Shown: positions 27,487-42,186, counted from the stretch's first letter. The stretch: 64,000 bases of DNA from Chromohalobacter israelensis (GCA_000761475.1 JQNW01000008.1:1-64000); one strand, 5' to 3'. Numbers and translations: made by a program. Notes: generated by a model not told the origin, from the sequence alone.

Positions 27487-28542
27487 TCAGTCGTCGAGAT
27501 AGGCGGCATGCAGGACACGGTCGGCATGCCCCAGCCGGCTGGACGCTGTATTGTGCTGGTGCCAGTAGGGATACAGCAGCGCCGGACGGCTGACTTTCTC
27601 GATGGCGGCGATCTCGTCGGGCCCGAGCGTGAGCTCGGCGCTCGCCAGGTTGTCCTTGAGCTGCTCATCCTTGCGAGCGCCGATCACCGCAGTGGACACG
27701 CCGGACCGGGTCAGCGTCCAGGCCAGCGCCACCTGGGCGGCGGACACGCCGTGCCCGTCCGCCACCTCGACCAGCACGTCGATCAAGTCGAAGAGCCGGT
27801 CCTCGTCGTGGATCGGCGGCTCGGTCCAGCCCTGACTGAACCGCGTGCCATCGAGATGGCGCTGGTCGCGGCGATACTTGCCCGAGAGCAGGCCGCCGGC
27901 CAGCGGGCTCCAGACCATGGTGCCAAGCCCCTGGTCGACGGCCGCCGGCATCAGCTCGTACTCGGCGTCGCGAGCCTGAGCGGTGTAATGGATCTGCTGG
28001 CAGATCGGTTTGATGAAGTCGTGCCGCTCGCAGACCTGAAGCGCCTTCATGACGTGCCAGGCGGACCAGTTGGAAACGCCGTAATAGCGAATCTTGCCGT
28101 CGCGCACCAGCTGATCCATGGTGGCCAGCGTCTCTTCCAGCGGCGTGCTGCCATCCCACTGGTGCATGAGGTACAGATCGAGCCAGTCGGTCCGCAGACG
28201 CCGCAGGCTGGCCTCGCACTGGCGCAGGATATGGTGACGCGACAGCCCCTCGTCATTGGGGCCGTCCCCCATCGGGAAACGCACCTTGCTGGCCACCAGC
28301 ACCGACTCGCGCCGGTCCGCGAGTACCTCGCCGAGGATCTCCTCGGAGCGTCCCTCGGAATACATGTTGGCGGTATCGAAGAAGTTCACGCCCCGCTCGG
28401 TGGCCATGTCGACCTGGCGCTTGGCACCGGCGAGATCGGTCTCGCCGACGCTGGCCATCTTGCCGACGCCGCCGAAGGTCATGGTGCCCAGCGTCAGTGA
28501 TGACACGCGCAAACCGGACTGGCCGAGATGACGATACTCCAT
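27487..28542 (-). CDS. Aldo/keto reductase
   Basis: A 351-residue NADPH-dependent TIM-barrel oxidoreductase. The catalytic tetrad is visible as D56, Y61, K86 and the histidine of LYLMHQW near 128. The MEYRHLGQSGLRVSSLTLGTM opening is typical of the general-stress or YghZ/Gsp69-like group. Start at ATG 28542. It lies 75 bp downstream of another aldo-keto reductase on the same strand, and a divergent LysR regulator may control both. Substrate unknown; carbonyl detoxification is plausible. Confidence 0.9.
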   Translation of the reverse strand: MEYRHLGQSGLRVSSLTLGTMTFGGVGKMASVGETDLAGAKRQVDMATERGVNFFDTANMYSEGRSEEILGEVLADRRESVLVASKVRFPMGDGPNDEGLSRHHILRQCEASLRRLRTDWLDLYLMHQWDGSTPLEETLATMDQLVRDGKIRYYGVSNWSAWHVMKALQVCERHDFIKPICQQIHYTAQARDAEYELMPAAVDQGLGTMVWSPLAGGLLSGKYRRDQRHLDGTRFSQGWTEPPIHDEDRLFDLIDVLVEVADGHGVSAAQVALAWTLTRSGVSTAVIGARKDEQLKDNLASAELTLGPDEIAAIEKVSRPALLYPYWHQHNTASSRLGHADRVLHAAYLDD

Positions 28543-28617
28543 GTTGGCTCTCCTGATTGATGACGAAATGGCGACCGTCACCTGCATCTCGCGTGAAGAC
28601 GGCCGCCCGGGCGACGA

Positions 28618-29616
28618 TCAGTCCTCCCGCGCGGGAGGTGCCATGAACTCGGGGCCCACGGGATCAGTGACGTGCTCGTCGATGATGGCATCGATATCGC
28701 GCAGATCGCTGGCAGTCAGCGACCAGCCGTCAAGGGCGTCCAGGGGCGTCACCTGGTCCGGGCGCCGCGCTCCCCACAGGGCGATGGCATTGGGATGGGA
28801 GTCGAGCACCCAGCGCACCGCCAGGGCCAATACCGGCTTGTCGTGACGCTCGCGGGCGAGCTGTGTCAGCGCCTCGACCGCCGCCAGGTACTGCGTGAAA
28901 CGGGGGGACTGGAACTTGGGATCGGATTGACGCAGATCGTCGCCGGTGAAGGCCGAATCCGCGTGCATCTTGCCCGTCAGCAGACCGCGGCACAGCGCAC
29001 CATAGGCCAGAAAGACCAGTCCCTCGCGCCGCGCATAGGGAATGATGTCGCGCTCGGCGTCGCGCTCGAACAGGTTGAGCGGCGGCTGCACGCTGTGCAG
29101 CGGCGCCACCCGGCGAAAGGCATCGCACTGCTCGGGGCTGAAGTTGCTGACGCCGATCGCGCGGATCTTGCCGTCGCGATAGAGGCGCTGCATGGCGCTG
29201 GCGGTTTCCTCCATCGGCACACGGGGGTCCGGCCAATGGATCTGGTACAGATCGATCGCTTCGGTGCGCAGGCGCCGCAGCGAGTCTTCCACTTCCTTTT
29301 CGATACGCGCCGCCGAGGCATTGCGGACCACGCCGTCGCTGCCTTCCTGCCACTCGAGCGCCGTCTTGGTGGCGAGCACCACCTTGTCACGCTGCCCGTA
29401 CTCGGCCAGCGCCCGACCGACGACCTCCTCGGAATGCCCGAACCCATAGGCCGGCGCGGTATCGATCAGCGTAATGCCGCGATCCAGCGCGGCATGAATG
29501 GTACGCACCGCATTGGCGTCATCGGCACCGCCCCATTTCCAACCACCGATGGCCCAGGTGCCGAGCCCCACTCGTGATGGCGTGAGGTCGGTCCCCGGTA
29601 TGGTGATGCTTTCCAT
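28618..29616 (-). CDS. Aldo/keto reductase
   Basis: A 332-residue paralogue-like member of the same superfamily, with D52, Y57, K84 and the histidine of LYQIHWPDP as the catalytic set. GVSNFSPEQCDAF is the conserved substrate-loop region. Start at ATG 29616 after an AGGAGAG-type site. First gene of a likely two-gene unit with the following aldo-keto reductase. The LysR regulator starts 136 bp away on the other strand. Substrate unknown. Confidence 0.9.
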   Translation of the reverse strand: MESITIPGTDLTPSRVGLGTWAIGGWKWGGADDANAVRTIHAALDRGITLIDTAPAYGFGHSEEVVGRALAEYGQRDKVVLATKTALEWQEGSDGVVRNASAARIEKEVEDSLRRLRTEAIDLYQIHWPDPRVPMEETASAMQRLYRDGKIRAIGVSNFSPEQCDAFRRVAPLHSVQPPLNLFERDAERDIIPYARREGLVFLAYGALCRGLLTGKMHADSAFTGDDLRQSDPKFQSPRFTQYLAAVEALTQLARERHDKPVLALAVRWVLDSHPNAIALWGARRPDQVTPLDALDGWSLTASDLRDIDAIIDEHVTDPVGPEFMAPPARED

Positions 29617-29752
29617 GTTGCTCTCCTTTGCCTGTCGACGGCATGCGTGCCGCTGCCTCGAAACGCTATCAAGCGTGGTCGCCGGCGGTGGCTTTGACAA
29701 GCAACGAATTCTGGCCCTAGGCTAAGCGCAACTTATCCTGGGGGAGCCGAAC

Positions 29753-33926
<4,174 letters not shown>

Positions 33927-33937
<11 letters not shown>

Positions 33938-34331
33938 CTGTCATCTCCATCGCCAGGCACGCGCGCACCTTGGCGACATCCTCGGGCGTTCCCATCAATT
34001 CGAAGCGGTGCAGCAATGGCACCTCGCACTTGTGCGCCACCACGCGACCGGCCAGGCCGAAGGCGGCACCGAAGTTGGTGTTGCCACCGGCCACCACGCC
34101 CTGAATCAAGGCGCGATTGCGGGGATCGTTCAAGAAACGGATCACCGGGCCCGGCACCGCCGTGCGTGGGTCGCCATCGCCGTACGTCGGCAAGATCAGC
34201 ACATAGGGGCGTGTCACGCGCAGCGGTGCGTCGTTGCGGCTACGCGGAATGCGCTGGGCCGGCACGTCCAGCTTTTCGACGAAGCGCCGCGTATTGCCCG
34301 ACTGGGTGGAAAAATACACCACGTCGCACAT
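33927..34331 (-). CDS. nrdI: NrdI flavodoxin-like activator of NrdF
   Basis: A 134-residue flavodoxin-like protein that supplies oxidant for assembling the NrdF metallocofactor. [18 protein letters not shown] is the FMN phosphate loop, and LPTYGDGD plus GGNTNFG are family motifs. The ATG at 34331 is chosen because AGGGGGG lies 4 bp upstream. A GTG at 34352 overlapping the nrdH stop (GTGA) is in frame and would add seven residues. Confidence 0.93.
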
Positions 34332-34348
34332 GTTGCCCCCCTGCATGC

Positions 34349-34573
34349 TCACGCCAGCTGACGAATCAACTCGGGACGAAATCCGGACCAGTGTTGCTCA
34401 TCGGGCGTCACCACCACCGGCAGCTGACGATAGCCCAGCGATTCGACGGTCCGTACCGCCTCGGGGTCCACGCTGATATCCACCACCGTGTAGTCGAGTC
34501 CCTGCTTGTCGAGGGCCCGATACGTGGCGTGGCACTGCATGCAATCCGGCTTGCTGTAAATCTTGATGCTCAT
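34349..34573 (-). CDS. nrdH: NrdH glutaredoxin-like electron donor
   Basis: A 74-residue redoxin with the active site CMQC (C11, C14) and the C-terminal WSGFRPELI block that distinguishes NrdH from glutaredoxin. It reduces NrdE and is itself reduced by thioredoxin reductase. First gene of nrdHIEF. Two NrdR-box-like sequences lie about 100-140 bp upstream of the start. Confidence 0.95.
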   Translation of the reverse strand: MSIKIYSKPDCMQCHATYRALDKQGLDYTVVDISVDPEAVRTVESLGYRQLPVVVTPDEQHWSGFRPELIRQLA

Positions 34574-34669
34574 GAGAATGATAAGCCTTTGTTTTCGCAA
34601 TAGGTGCAGAAAGAGGTAAAAAACCGCCAGGTCATGACGCGATGGCGCCTTCGGCCACCGCCTCGCAAT

Positions 34670-34717
34670 ACACCATATATGGTAGTACAAACTGGGAGGT
34701 TCGCATAGATATTGACG
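34670..34717 (-). promoter_or_regulatory. Tandem NrdR boxes upstream of nrdHIEF
   Basis: Box 1 (34670-34685) reads ACACCATATATGGTAG, close to the NrdR consensus ACACwATATATwGTGT and containing a perfect ACCATATATGGT palindrome. Box 2 (34702-34717) is weaker, with the core TAGATATTG. Their centres are 32 bp apart, about three helical turns, which is the spacing expected for cooperative NrdR binding. Confidence 0.7.
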
Positions 34718-34786
34718 ACGGAGCGAGAATTCGGTACGCGTCACGTCCCGTCGTCAACCAGGCGCCCGACAGGTGGGTGAGATGCC

Positions 34787-36022
34787 TCAGTGCCGCGCCA
34801 GATAGCCTTCCATCAGCCACTGCAGCGGCGCGATCCGACGCGCGGCGCCCAGGGCCAGGTGACGCGCCAGACGCGCCGGCGGCCGCGTATCGCCGTACAG
34901 CGCCACCAGAGCACGCGAGGCATGCCACAGCGGCACGATCGCGCGCTGGTGGTGACGCGCATAGCTCGCCAGGCCCGCCGCTGCACCGACATCTGCCGTC
35001 GTCCCGGCGTGACTCGCCAGCGCCTCGACCAGGCGACGTACGCTGGCCAGCCCCACATTGAAGCCGTGTGCCGTGACGGGATGCAGGCCCAGCGCCGCGT
35101 CGCCCACCAGGGCCACGCGATCGGCCACCAGGCGGTCGGCGTGGCTGACCGTGAGCGGATAATCGTGCAGCGCATCGAGGCACGTCATCTCGCCCACACA
35201 GCCCCGGTAAAGCCGTGTCGCCACGGCCGCGAACGCCGTCGGCGACATGGCCTCGAGACGCTCGGCATCCTCCGGGGGCAGCGTCATCACCAACGACGCT
35301 GTGTCCCCTGCCAGCGGCAGCAATGCCAGGCCGCGCTCGCCGTGGAACCATGACCATGTCGTCTGCCGATGGGGACGCTCATGCGCCATGCGACGCACCA
35401 GCAGGCGTTGACCGGTATCGTGAATCTGCGCGGAAAGCCCCGCCAGACGGCGGGTGACCGAGAGGCGACCGTCCGCGGCCACCACCAGGCGCGCCGGAAT
35501 GTCGCGCTGGTCATCGAGCCGTACGCTACGCCAGTCGGCGCCACCGTTCAGCGCTTGCACGCCGTGCCCGGTGATGAGCTCGATACGGTCGACGTCTCGC
35601 ACGGCCTCGAACGCGGCACGTCGAATGAGGTGATTGGCGACGAGCTGGCCGATGCCGTCCTGCGCCTCCCCCCGCGCACTGGCCAGCGTCATGCCATGGG
35701 GCGGATCGCCATTGTAGAGACGCGCCTCGCGAATCGGCGCCATGCGGTCCTCGGGAATGGCGATGCCCGCCGCCGCCAGCTGCCTGCGCGAGGCATGCGT
35801 CAGGGCGATCTCGCGTCCATCGTCATCGGGCGACGCCAGCGCCTCCCAGGGCGCCCGATCGATCACCGTCACCGTCAGGCCAAGCGCCGCCAGCTCCAGC
35901 GCCAGGCACAGTCCGACCGGCCCCGCGCCGACGATGGCGACATCCCGGGTCGCGACGTTCTCGGCAACGACATCTTGGCCAACGACATCCTTGATCGCGA
36001 TACCTCCGGCAGGTTGCGGCAT
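34787..36022 (-). CDS. UbiH/UbiF/COQ6-family FAD-dependent hydroxylase
   Basis: A 411-residue flavoprotein monooxygenase, probably hydroxylating the ubiquinone ring. The FAD fold motif VAIVGAGPVGLCLALEL is near 28-44, and the second FAD motif GDAALGLHPVTAHGFNVGL is in the C-terminal third, both typical of the COQ6 family. It may be the UbiM type, which is broad in ring position. Start at ATG 36022 after GGAGGG. The first 25 residues are an odd low-complexity run of repeated DVV/ENV elements before the FAD domain. Confidence 0.82.
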   Translation of the reverse strand: MPQPAGGIAIKDVVGQDVVAENVATRDVAIVGAGPVGLCLALELAALGLTVTVIDRAPWEALASPDDDGREIALTHASRRQLAAAGIAIPEDRMAPIREARLYNGDPPHGMTLASARGEAQDGIGQLVANHLIRRAAFEAVRDVDRIELITGHGVQALNGGADWRSVRLDDQRDIPARLVVAADGRLSVTRRLAGLSAQIHDTGQRLLVRRMAHERPHRQTTWSWFHGERGLALLPLAGDTASLVMTLPPEDAERLEAMSPTAFAAVATRLYRGCVGEMTCLDALHDYPLTVSHADRLVADRVALVGDAALGLHPVTAHGFNVGLASVRRLVEALASHAGTTADVGAAAGLASYARHHQRAIVPLWHASRALVALYGDTRPPARLARHLALGAARRIAPLQWLMEGYLARH

Positions 36023-36133
36023 GCGCCCTCCGCATCGAATGAGCGTGCCCCGATCGGACACGCCGCCATCATAATCGGCACGACGCTCGCGCGACACAGG
36101 CGTGACAATGGGTCGCGACCTTACCGAAACGCG

Positions 36134-36160
36134 CGACGGCCCGGCAAGGCCGGGCCGTCG
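36134..36160 (-). terminator. Hairpin after the class I aldolase gene
   Basis: CGACGGCCCGGC and GCCGGGCCGTCG form a 12-bp GC-rich stem with an AAG loop, 24 bp after the aldolase stop. The T run is weak, so termination efficiency is uncertain. Confidence 0.55.
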
Positions 36161-36183
36161 TCGTCAGGAAAGGCCATCGCGCA

Positions 36184-37236
36184 TTATGCGATGGTGACCT
36201 CGGGAGAGAGGTAGACATCCTGAATGGCATTGAGCAGTTCGGCGCCCTCTTTCATGGGCTTCTGGAACGCCTTGCGGCCGGAGATCAGGCCCATGCCACC
36301 GGCGCGCTTGTTGATGACCGCCGTACGCACGGCTTCGCCCAGGTCGGAATGGCCTTTCGATCCGCCGCCGGAGTTGATCAGCCCGGCACGCCCCATGAAA
36401 CAGTTCGCCACCTGATAGCGAGCCAGATCCACGGGATTGTCGCTGGTCAGCTCGTCGTAGACCTTGTCGTGGGTATGCCCGAAGCCGACCGCACGATAGC
36501 CGCCGTTGTTCTCCGGCAGCTTCTGTTTGACGATATCCGCCTTGAGGGTCGCCGCCATGTGGATCGCCTGGCCGGTCAAGTCCGAGGCGACATGGTAGTC
36601 CGTGCCCTCGTGCTTGAATGCCGGATTGCGCAGATAGGACCACAGCACGGTGACCATGCCCAGTTCATGGGCGCGCTCGAAGGCTTCGCTGATTTCCTGA
36701 ATCTGGCGCCGGCTCTCGGGCGAACCGAAGTAGATGGTCGCCCCCACCGCCACGCAGCCCATGTCATGCGCCTGCTCGACCTGCGCGAACAGCGTCTGGT
36801 CGTAGATCGCCGGATAGGTCAGCGTCTCGTTGTGATTGAGCTTGAGCATGAAGGGAATCTTGTGCGCATAGCGGCGCGCCACCGAGGACAGCACGCCCAG
36901 CGTCGAGGCCACGCAGTTGCAGCCGCCCTCGATGGCCAGCTCGACGATGTTCTTGGGGTCGAAATACTGAGGGTTGGGCGCGAACGATGCCCCAGCGGAG
37001 TGCTCGATGCCCTGATCCACCGGCAGGATGCTGACATAGCCGGTGCCGGCCAGACGGCCATGATTGAACAGCGTCTGCATGTTGCGCAGCACATGCGGGC
37101 TGCGGTCGCTCTCCGCCATCACCCGGTCGATGAAGTCCGGCCCCGGCAGATACAGGTCTTCCTTGCGAAACGTCTGGCACCGGTGCTCCAGCAGTGTTTC
37201 CGCTTCGGCTCCCAGGAGCCCTGCGATATCGGTCAT
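36184..37236 (-). CDS. fbaB: Class I fructose-bisphosphate aldolase (FbaB/DhnA type)
   Basis: A 350-residue Schiff-base aldolase of the archaeal/DhnA type. [22 protein letters not shown], the lysine-bearing [15 protein letters not shown] and the phosphate-binding INSGGGSKG loop are seen. The enzyme needs no metal and may serve gluconeogenesis. A class II aldolase of the same activity is encoded at 41029-42093, so the strain carries both. Strong ribosome site GGGAGGAAG. Confidence 0.93.
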   Translation of the reverse strand: MTDIAGLLGAEAETLLEHRCQTFRKEDLYLPGPDFIDRVMAESDRSPHVLRNMQTLFNHGRLAGTGYVSILPVDQGIEHSAGASFAPNPQYFDPKNIVELAIEGGCNCVASTLGVLSSVARRYAHKIPFMLKLNHNETLTYPAIYDQTLFAQVEQAHDMGCVAVGATIYFGSPESRRQIQEISEAFERAHELGMVTVLWSYLRNPAFKHEGTDYHVASDLTGQAIHMAATLKADIVKQKLPENNGGYRAVGFGHTHDKVYDELTSDNPVDLARYQVANCFMGRAGLINSGGGSKGHSDLGEAVRTAVINKRAGGMGLISGRKAFQKPMKEGAELLNAIQDVYLSPEVTIA

Positions 37237-37426
37237 GTAGCTTCCTCCCTGTCATCCAAGCCTGGCAATGCGCACGGCGTGGCAGCCGACGCGGTCGTCA
37301 GGCTGGCACATGCCTGTGGAGCATAGCAATTCACGCGCGCCGCGTAATCGCAAAGGTGACGCCCGAGGGGCACGTCACGCTCTGGTATGATACGCATCAA
37401 GCTCCGACACCTTCATTCAAGGGCCC

Positions 37427-37798
37427 ATGCGCATGCTCTCCATCCTGCGTGGTTTTCTCGGCCTGGCGGCATTCCTGCTGCTCGGCGACATCGTCGTCAG
37501 GACATTCGCTCTCCCGCTCTCCAGCGGCGTGGCGGGTATGTTACTGCTCACCTCATGGCTGCTGCTGTGTCGCCGGCCGGGGCACGGCCTGACCGCCGCC
37601 AGCCAGCCGTTGATCGGCATGCTGGCCCTGCTCATCATGCCCGGCGTGGTGGGCATCTTCTTTCAGGCGGGCGAATTCGCCGGACAATGGCCGACGATTT
37701 TCATCGCCTTGATCGCGGGCACGCTGCTCAGTTCGTGGACCACGCTCTGGCTGATGTGTCGCCTCGTCCCCGATACGCGGGACAATGCCCATGAGTGA
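37427..37798 (+). CDS. lrgA: CidA/LrgA-family holin-like membrane protein
   Basis: A 123-residue protein with four hydrophobic helices, of the LrgA/CidA (YohJ) family, thought to affect cell lysis or export of pyruvate and similar small acids together with LrgB. Its stop overlaps the LrgB start region by 8 bp, showing coupling. It is divergent from the class I aldolase with 190 bp between starts. Confidence 0.85.
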   Translation: MRMLSILRGFLGLAAFLLLGDIVVRTFALPLSSGVAGMLLLTSWLLLCRRPGHGLTAASQPLIGMLALLIMPGVVGIFFQAGEFAGQWPTIFIALIAGTLLSSWTTLWLMCRLVPDTRDNAHE

Positions 37799-38519
37799 TC
37801 TTTTACTTCGTCTCGAGTCTCTAGCCGGCGAGCTTCCCCAGCGCACGGAAACCGCCATCGTCCTGACCCTGGCGGCCTATTTCGCCGGTCTGCGCCTGTT
37901 CGCCTGGCTGCGCTCCCCTGCCTGGTGTCCGCCGATTCTGCTGGCCTCGTGCCTGCTCGCCCTGTGGCTGGCGCTGCTGCCGCTGGACTATGCGGGATAT
38001 CGACAGGGCGTGGAATGGCTGACCTGGCTGCTGGGCCCCGCCACCGTGGCCCTGGGCGTGCCGCTCTATCAGCAGGTGCATCACATTCGGGCGCTGTGGA
38101 AGCCGATCGCGCTCACCCTGCCGCCCGCCGCCATGCTCGCGGCCGGTTACGCGGTGGGCATCGCCTGGCTGCTGGACGCACCGCCTCGGATCCTGGCCTC
38201 GCTGGCGCCCAAATCGGTCACCGCGCCCATCGCCATGGGCATCACGCAAGAGCTCGGCGGCTCGGTATCGCTGCTCATGGGAGCGCTGCTGATCACCGGG
38301 GTGATGGCCACGCTCGGCATCACCTTCATGGCTCGCGGCTGGCGGCTCGAGGACGAGCGCGTCATCGGCTTCGCACTGGGCGTCAACGGGCATGCCATCG
38401 GTACCGTGCGTGCCTTCGAGATCGGCCCCACCGCCGGCGCCTTCGCCTCGCTGGGCATGAGCCTGACCGGGGTGTTCACGGCCCTGTGGTTACCCTTGAT
38501 GTGGCACCTCATGGCCTGA
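37791..38519 (+). CDS. lrgB: LrgB-family membrane protein
   Basis: A 242-residue integral membrane protein of the LrgB/YohK family. LAPKSVTAPIAMGITQELGGSVSL and the ALGVNGHAIGTVRAFE block are its most conserved segments. It acts with LrgA. Starts at ATG 37791 or 37785 are both possible; 37791 has the better spacing to GGGA. Together with lrgA it forms a compact two-gene operon ahead of epd. Confidence 0.88.
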   Translation: MSDLLLRLESLAGELPQRTETAIVLTLAAYFAGLRLFAWLRSPAWCPPILLASCLLALWLALLPLDYAGYRQGVEWLTWLLGPATVALGVPLYQQVHHIRALWKPIALTLPPAAMLAAGYAVGIAWLLDAPPRILASLAPKSVTAPIAMGITQELGGSVSLLMGALLITGVMATLGITFMARGWRLEDERVIGFALGVNGHAIGTVRAFEIGPTAGAFASLGMSLTGVFTALWLPLMWHLMA

Positions 38520-38681
38520 TCCCGAATCGGCCTGCCTCTTCTCTCTTCGCTTTGAAACGTCCGATGTCTTGAGCTGAATCGTGTCATGCCGCTCGGACGG
38601 CACGCGGCCTTGGGCAAGCGGGGCGTAACTGCGCTAATATCGGCGCTTTACCGTCGAACCGGGTTTCCCGAGCGTCTTTCC

Positions 38682-39776
38682 ATGTCCTATCGCATCGCCA
38701 TCAATGGTTACGGCCGCATTGGCCAGAGCGTGCTGCGTGCCCTGATCGAGCGCCAGGAAACCGCGCTGGAGATCGTGGCCATCAACGAGCTCTCGGATCT
38801 CGATACCATCGCCTACCTGACGCGCTACGACACCACCCACGGCCGTTTTCCCGGCCAGGTGGACGCCCGCGACGGCCAGTTGTACATCGACGGTCACGCC
38901 ATCCGCGTGCTGTGCGAGCCGGACCCTGCGCGCCTGCCCTGGGATGAACTGGGCATAGACCTGGTGCTGGAATGCTCCGGCAGTTTCAAGGACCGCGCCA
39001 CTGCGGAACAGCACCTCGCTGCCGGGGCGCAACGACTGCTCTTCTCGCAACCCGCCGAGGCCGATGTCGACGCCACCATCGTGCATGGCATCAACGACGC
39101 GGAACTGCGCGCCGACATGCGCATCGTCTCCGCCGCTTCCTGCACCACCAACTGTCTGGTGCCGCTGTTGACGGTGATCGACGAGGCCCTGGGGCTCGAG
39201 CATGGCGTGACCACCACCATTCACTCGGCAATGAACGACCAGCCGGTGATCGACGCCTATCACAAGACCGACCTGCGGCTGACGCGTTCGGCCATGCAGT
39301 CGATCATCCCCGTCGATACCGGGCTGGCACGCGGCATCGAACGCCTCATGCCGCATCTGGCGGGGCGCTTCGAATGTCTGCACGTGCGCGTGCCGACCAT
39401 CAACGTCTCGGCCATGGACATGGCGCTCTCGGTGCGCCGGGCCACGACCGCCGCCGACGTCAATGCGCTGCTGCAAGCCGCCAGCCACGAACGGCTCGGT
39501 GGCTTGCTCGGTCACACCCAGGAGCCGGTGGCATCGGTCGACTTCAACCACGATCCGCGCTCGGGTATCGTGGACGCCACCCAGACCCGCGTGGCCGGCG
39601 GCCACCTGATCAAGATGCTGTGCTGGTTCGACAACGAATGGGGCTTCGCCAACCGCATGCTCGACGTCAGCCTGCGCTGGCTGGCGCTCGCTGGCGCCGA
39701 CACCTCGTCCGCCGTCTCGACGCATGCGCCGTCCCGCGTGTCGCCGTTGCCGTCTGATACTCCGTCATTCAAGTGA
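38682..39776 (+). CDS. epd: Erythrose-4-phosphate dehydrogenase (GapA-like)
   Basis: A 364-residue NAD-dependent dehydrogenase that oxidises erythrose 4-phosphate to 4-phosphoerythronate for pyridoxal phosphate synthesis. The Rossmann start is [16 protein letters not shown], the catalytic cysteine lies in SAASCTTNC, and [11 protein letters not shown] is near the end. Placement before pgk-fba is the classical epd order; a true GapA role is the alternative. It would compete for the erythrose 4-phosphate made by the polyol cluster downstream. Confidence 0.88.
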   Translation: MSYRIAINGYGRIGQSVLRALIERQETALEIVAINELSDLDTIAYLTRYDTTHGRFPGQVDARDGQLYIDGHAIRVLCEPDPARLPWDELGIDLVLECSGSFKDRATAEQHLAAGAQRLLFSQPAEADVDATIVHGINDAELRADMRIVSAASCTTNCLVPLLTVIDEALGLEHGVTTTIHSAMNDQPVIDAYHKTDLRLTRSAMQSIIPVDTGLARGIERLMPHLAGRFECLHVRVPTINVSAMDMALSVRRATTAADVNALLQAASHERLGGLLGHTQEPVASVDFNHDPRSGIVDATQTRVAGGHLIKMLCWFDNEWGFANRMLDVSLRWLALAGADTSSAVSTHAPSRVSPLPSDTPSFK

Positions 39777-39787
39777 GGAACACGCCC

Positions 39788-40951
39788 ATGAACGTGCGCA
39801 AGATGACCGATCTGGATCTCGCCGGAAAACGTGTATTGATTCGTGAAGACCTCAACGTGCCCATCAAGGGCGACCAGGTCACCAGCGACGCGCGCCTGCG
39901 CGCCTGCCTGCCGACCATCCAGGCCGCGCTCGACGCCGGCGCCCGGGTCATGCTGATGAGCCACCTGGGGCGTCCCACCGAGGGCGATTCCGCCGACGAG
40001 TTCTCGCTGGCACCGGTGGCAGCGCGCCTGGGCCAGCTGCTGGGACGCGAAGTCCGCCTGGAGAAGGACTACCTCGACGGTCATGTGGACATCGCCGACG
40101 GCGACGTCGTCCTGCTCGAGAACGTGCGCTACAACAAGGGCGAGAAAAAGGACGACGACGCGTTGTCCAAGGACTATGCCGCACTCTGCGACGTCTACGT
40201 GATGGACGCCTTCGGTACCGCCCATCGCGCGCAGGCCTCGACCCACGGCGTGGCCCGCTACGCCCCCACCGCCTGTGCGGGCCCCCTGTTGGCGGGCGAG
40301 CTCGACGCCCTGGAAAAGGCCCTGGCCACCCCGGCGCGCCCGATGCTGGCCATCGTCGGCGGCTCCAAGGTGTCCACCAAGCTCGACGTGCTCACCGCGC
40401 TCGCCGAGAAGTGCGACCAGTTGATCGTCGGCGGCGGCATCGCCAATACCTTCATCGCCGCGGCGGGCTACAACGTCGGCAAGTCGCTCCATGAGGCCGA
40501 CCTGATCGATCAGGCCAAGGCCCTCATGGCAAAGGTCGACATTCCGCTGCCCACCGATGTAGTGGTCGCCACCGAGTTCTCCGAACAGGCCGAGGCCACG
40601 GTGAAACCGGTCGACCAGGTCGGTGACGACGAGATGATTCTCGACATCGGTCCGGACACCGCCGGGCGCCTGGCCGCACTGCTCGAGAACGCCGGCACCA
40701 TCCTGTGGAACGGTCCCGTCGGCGTGTTCGAGATCGACCAGTTCGGCAAGGGCACCGAGACCCTCTCGCGCGCCATCGCGGCCAGCGCGGCGTTTTCCAT
40801 CGCCGGTGGCGGCGACACCCTGGCAGCCATCGACAAGTACGGCGTCGCCGACGACGTCTCCTACATTTCCACCGGCGGCGGCGCCTTCCTCGAATACGTG
40901 GAAGGCAAGCAACTGCCGGCCGTGGCGGCCCTCGAAGCCGCTTCCCGGTAA
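39788..40951 (+). CDS. pgk: Phosphoglycerate kinase
   Basis: A 387-residue glycolytic kinase. [21 protein letters not shown], the hinge GGSKVSTKL and the C-terminal [13 protein letters not shown] nucleotide loop are present. It starts 11 bp after the epd stop, with a GAGGA ribosome site that overlaps that stop, so translation is probably coupled. The middle gene of epd-pgk-fba. Confidence 0.97.
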   Translation: MNVRKMTDLDLAGKRVLIREDLNVPIKGDQVTSDARLRACLPTIQAALDAGARVMLMSHLGRPTEGDSADEFSLAPVAARLGQLLGREVRLEKDYLDGHVDIADGDVVLLENVRYNKGEKKDDDALSKDYAALCDVYVMDAFGTAHRAQASTHGVARYAPTACAGPLLAGELDALEKALATPARPMLAIVGGSKVSTKLDVLTALAEKCDQLIVGGGIANTFIAAAGYNVGKSLHEADLIDQAKALMAKVDIPLPTDVVVATEFSEQAEATVKPVDQVGDDEMILDIGPDTAGRLAALLENAGTILWNGPVGVFEIDQFGKGTETLSRAIAASAAFSIAGGGDTLAAIDKYGVADDVSYISTGGGAFLEYVEGKQLPAVAALEAASR

Positions 40952-41028
40952 CCCGAACGACTCCAACCACCATGCCACGAGCGGCGGCCTGCGGGCCGCC
41001 TTGTACTTTCAGAGGAATCACACTCCCC

Positions 41029-42093
41029 ATGGCTCTGATCAGCCTGCGTCAACTGCTCGACCACGCCGCCGAACACGCCTACGGCGTTCCCGCGTTCAAC
41101 GTCAACAATCTGGAACAGATGCGCGCCATCATGGAAGCCGCCGACCGCACCGACTCGCCGGTGATCGTGCAGGCCTCCGCGGGCGCCCGCAAGTACGCCG
41201 GTGCGCCCTTCCTGCGTCACCTGATCCAGGCCGCCGTGGAAGAATTTCCGCATATCCCGGTGGTCATGCACCAGGACCATGGCACCAGCCCCGGCGTGTG
41301 CCAGCGCTCCATCCAGCTCGGCTTCTCGTCGGTGATGATGGACGGCTCGCTCAAGGAGGACGGCAAGACGCCTGCCGACTACGCCTACAACGTCGATGTC
41401 ACCCGTCGCGCGGTGGAAATGGCGCACGCCTGTGGCGTCTCGGTGGAAGGTGAGCTGGGTTGCCTGGGCTCGCTGGAAACCGGCCAGGCCGGCGAGGAAG
41501 ACGGCGTCGGCGCCGAAGGCACGCTGGATCACAGCCAGCTGCTGACCGACCCCGAGGAAGCCGCCCAGTTCGTCGCCGCCACCCAGGTCGACGCCCTGGC
41601 CATTGCCATCGGCACCAGCCACGGCGCCTACAAGTTCACGCGGCCGCCGACCGGTGACATCCTCTCCATCCAGCGCATCAAGGAAATTCACGCCCGCATC
41701 CCCGACACCCACCTGGTGATGCACGGCTCCAGCTCCGTGCCGCAGGAATGGCTGGAAGTCATCAACGCCCATGGCGGCGAGATTCCCGAAACCTACGGCG
41801 TGCCGGTGGAAGAAATCGTCGAAGGCATCAAGCACGGGGTGCGCAAGGTCAACATCGACACCGACCTGCGTCTGGCCTCCACCGGCGCGGTGCGCCGCTT
41901 TTTGGCCGAAAACCCCAGCGAATTCGATCCGCGCAAGTTCCTCAAGGCGAGCGTCGCCGCCATGCGCGACGTGTGCATCGCACGCTTCGAAGCCTTCGGT
42001 ACCGCCGGCCAGGCCAGCAAGATCGCCCCGATCGACCTCGAGCGCATGTTCGAACGCTACGCAAGCGGCGAGCTGAACCCGAAGGTCGCGTAA
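41029..42093 (+). CDS. fba: Class II fructose-bisphosphate aldolase (Calvin subtype)
   Basis: A 354-residue zinc aldolase. Zinc and catalytic motifs are [37 protein letters not shown] and MHGSSSVP, and the phosphate-binding [11 protein letters not shown] is near the C-terminus. The sequence type matches the Calvin-cycle/pseudomonad group. It lies 77 bp after pgk and ends the gapB-like/pgk/fba operon. Confidence 0.96.
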   Translation: MALISLRQLLDHAAEHAYGVPAFNVNNLEQMRAIMEAADRTDSPVIVQASAGARKYAGAPFLRHLIQAAVEEFPHIPVVMHQDHGTSPGVCQRSIQLGFSSVMMDGSLKEDGKTPADYAYNVDVTRRAVEMAHACGVSVEGELGCLGSLETGQAGEEDGVGAEGTLDHSQLLTDPEEAAQFVAATQVDALAIAIGTSHGAYKFTRPPTGDILSIQRIKEIHARIPDTHLVMHGSSSVPQEWLEVINAHGGEIPETYGVPVEEIVEGIKHGVRKVNIDTDLRLASTGAVRRFLAENPSEFDPRKFLKASVAAMRDVCIARFEAFGTAGQASKIAPIDLERMFERYASGELNPKVA

Positions 42094-42113
42094 ACGGTGG
42101 CTGCATGACGACA

Positions 42114-42139
42114 CCGAGAGCGCCGGACGGCGCTCTCGG
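42114..42139 (+). terminator. Hairpin after fba
   Basis: CCGAGAGCGCC and GGCGCTCTCGG form an 11-bp stem with a GGAC loop, 20 bp after the fba stop. There is no T tract, so it may act with a second hairpin at 42158-42186. Confidence 0.5.
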
Positions 42140-42157
42140 GACTTGTCAGGCGGGAGC

Positions 42158-42186
42158 GGGGCCTGGCTCGGCTCGAGCCAGGCCCC
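42158..42186 (-). terminator. Hairpin after the sugar-binding protein gene
   Basis: GGGGCCTGGCTCG and CGAGCCAGGCCCC form a 13-bp perfect stem with a three-base loop between the convergent fba and binding-protein genes. It lacks a T tract and could be a transcription barrier or an mRNA 3' stabiliser. Confidence 0.5.
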
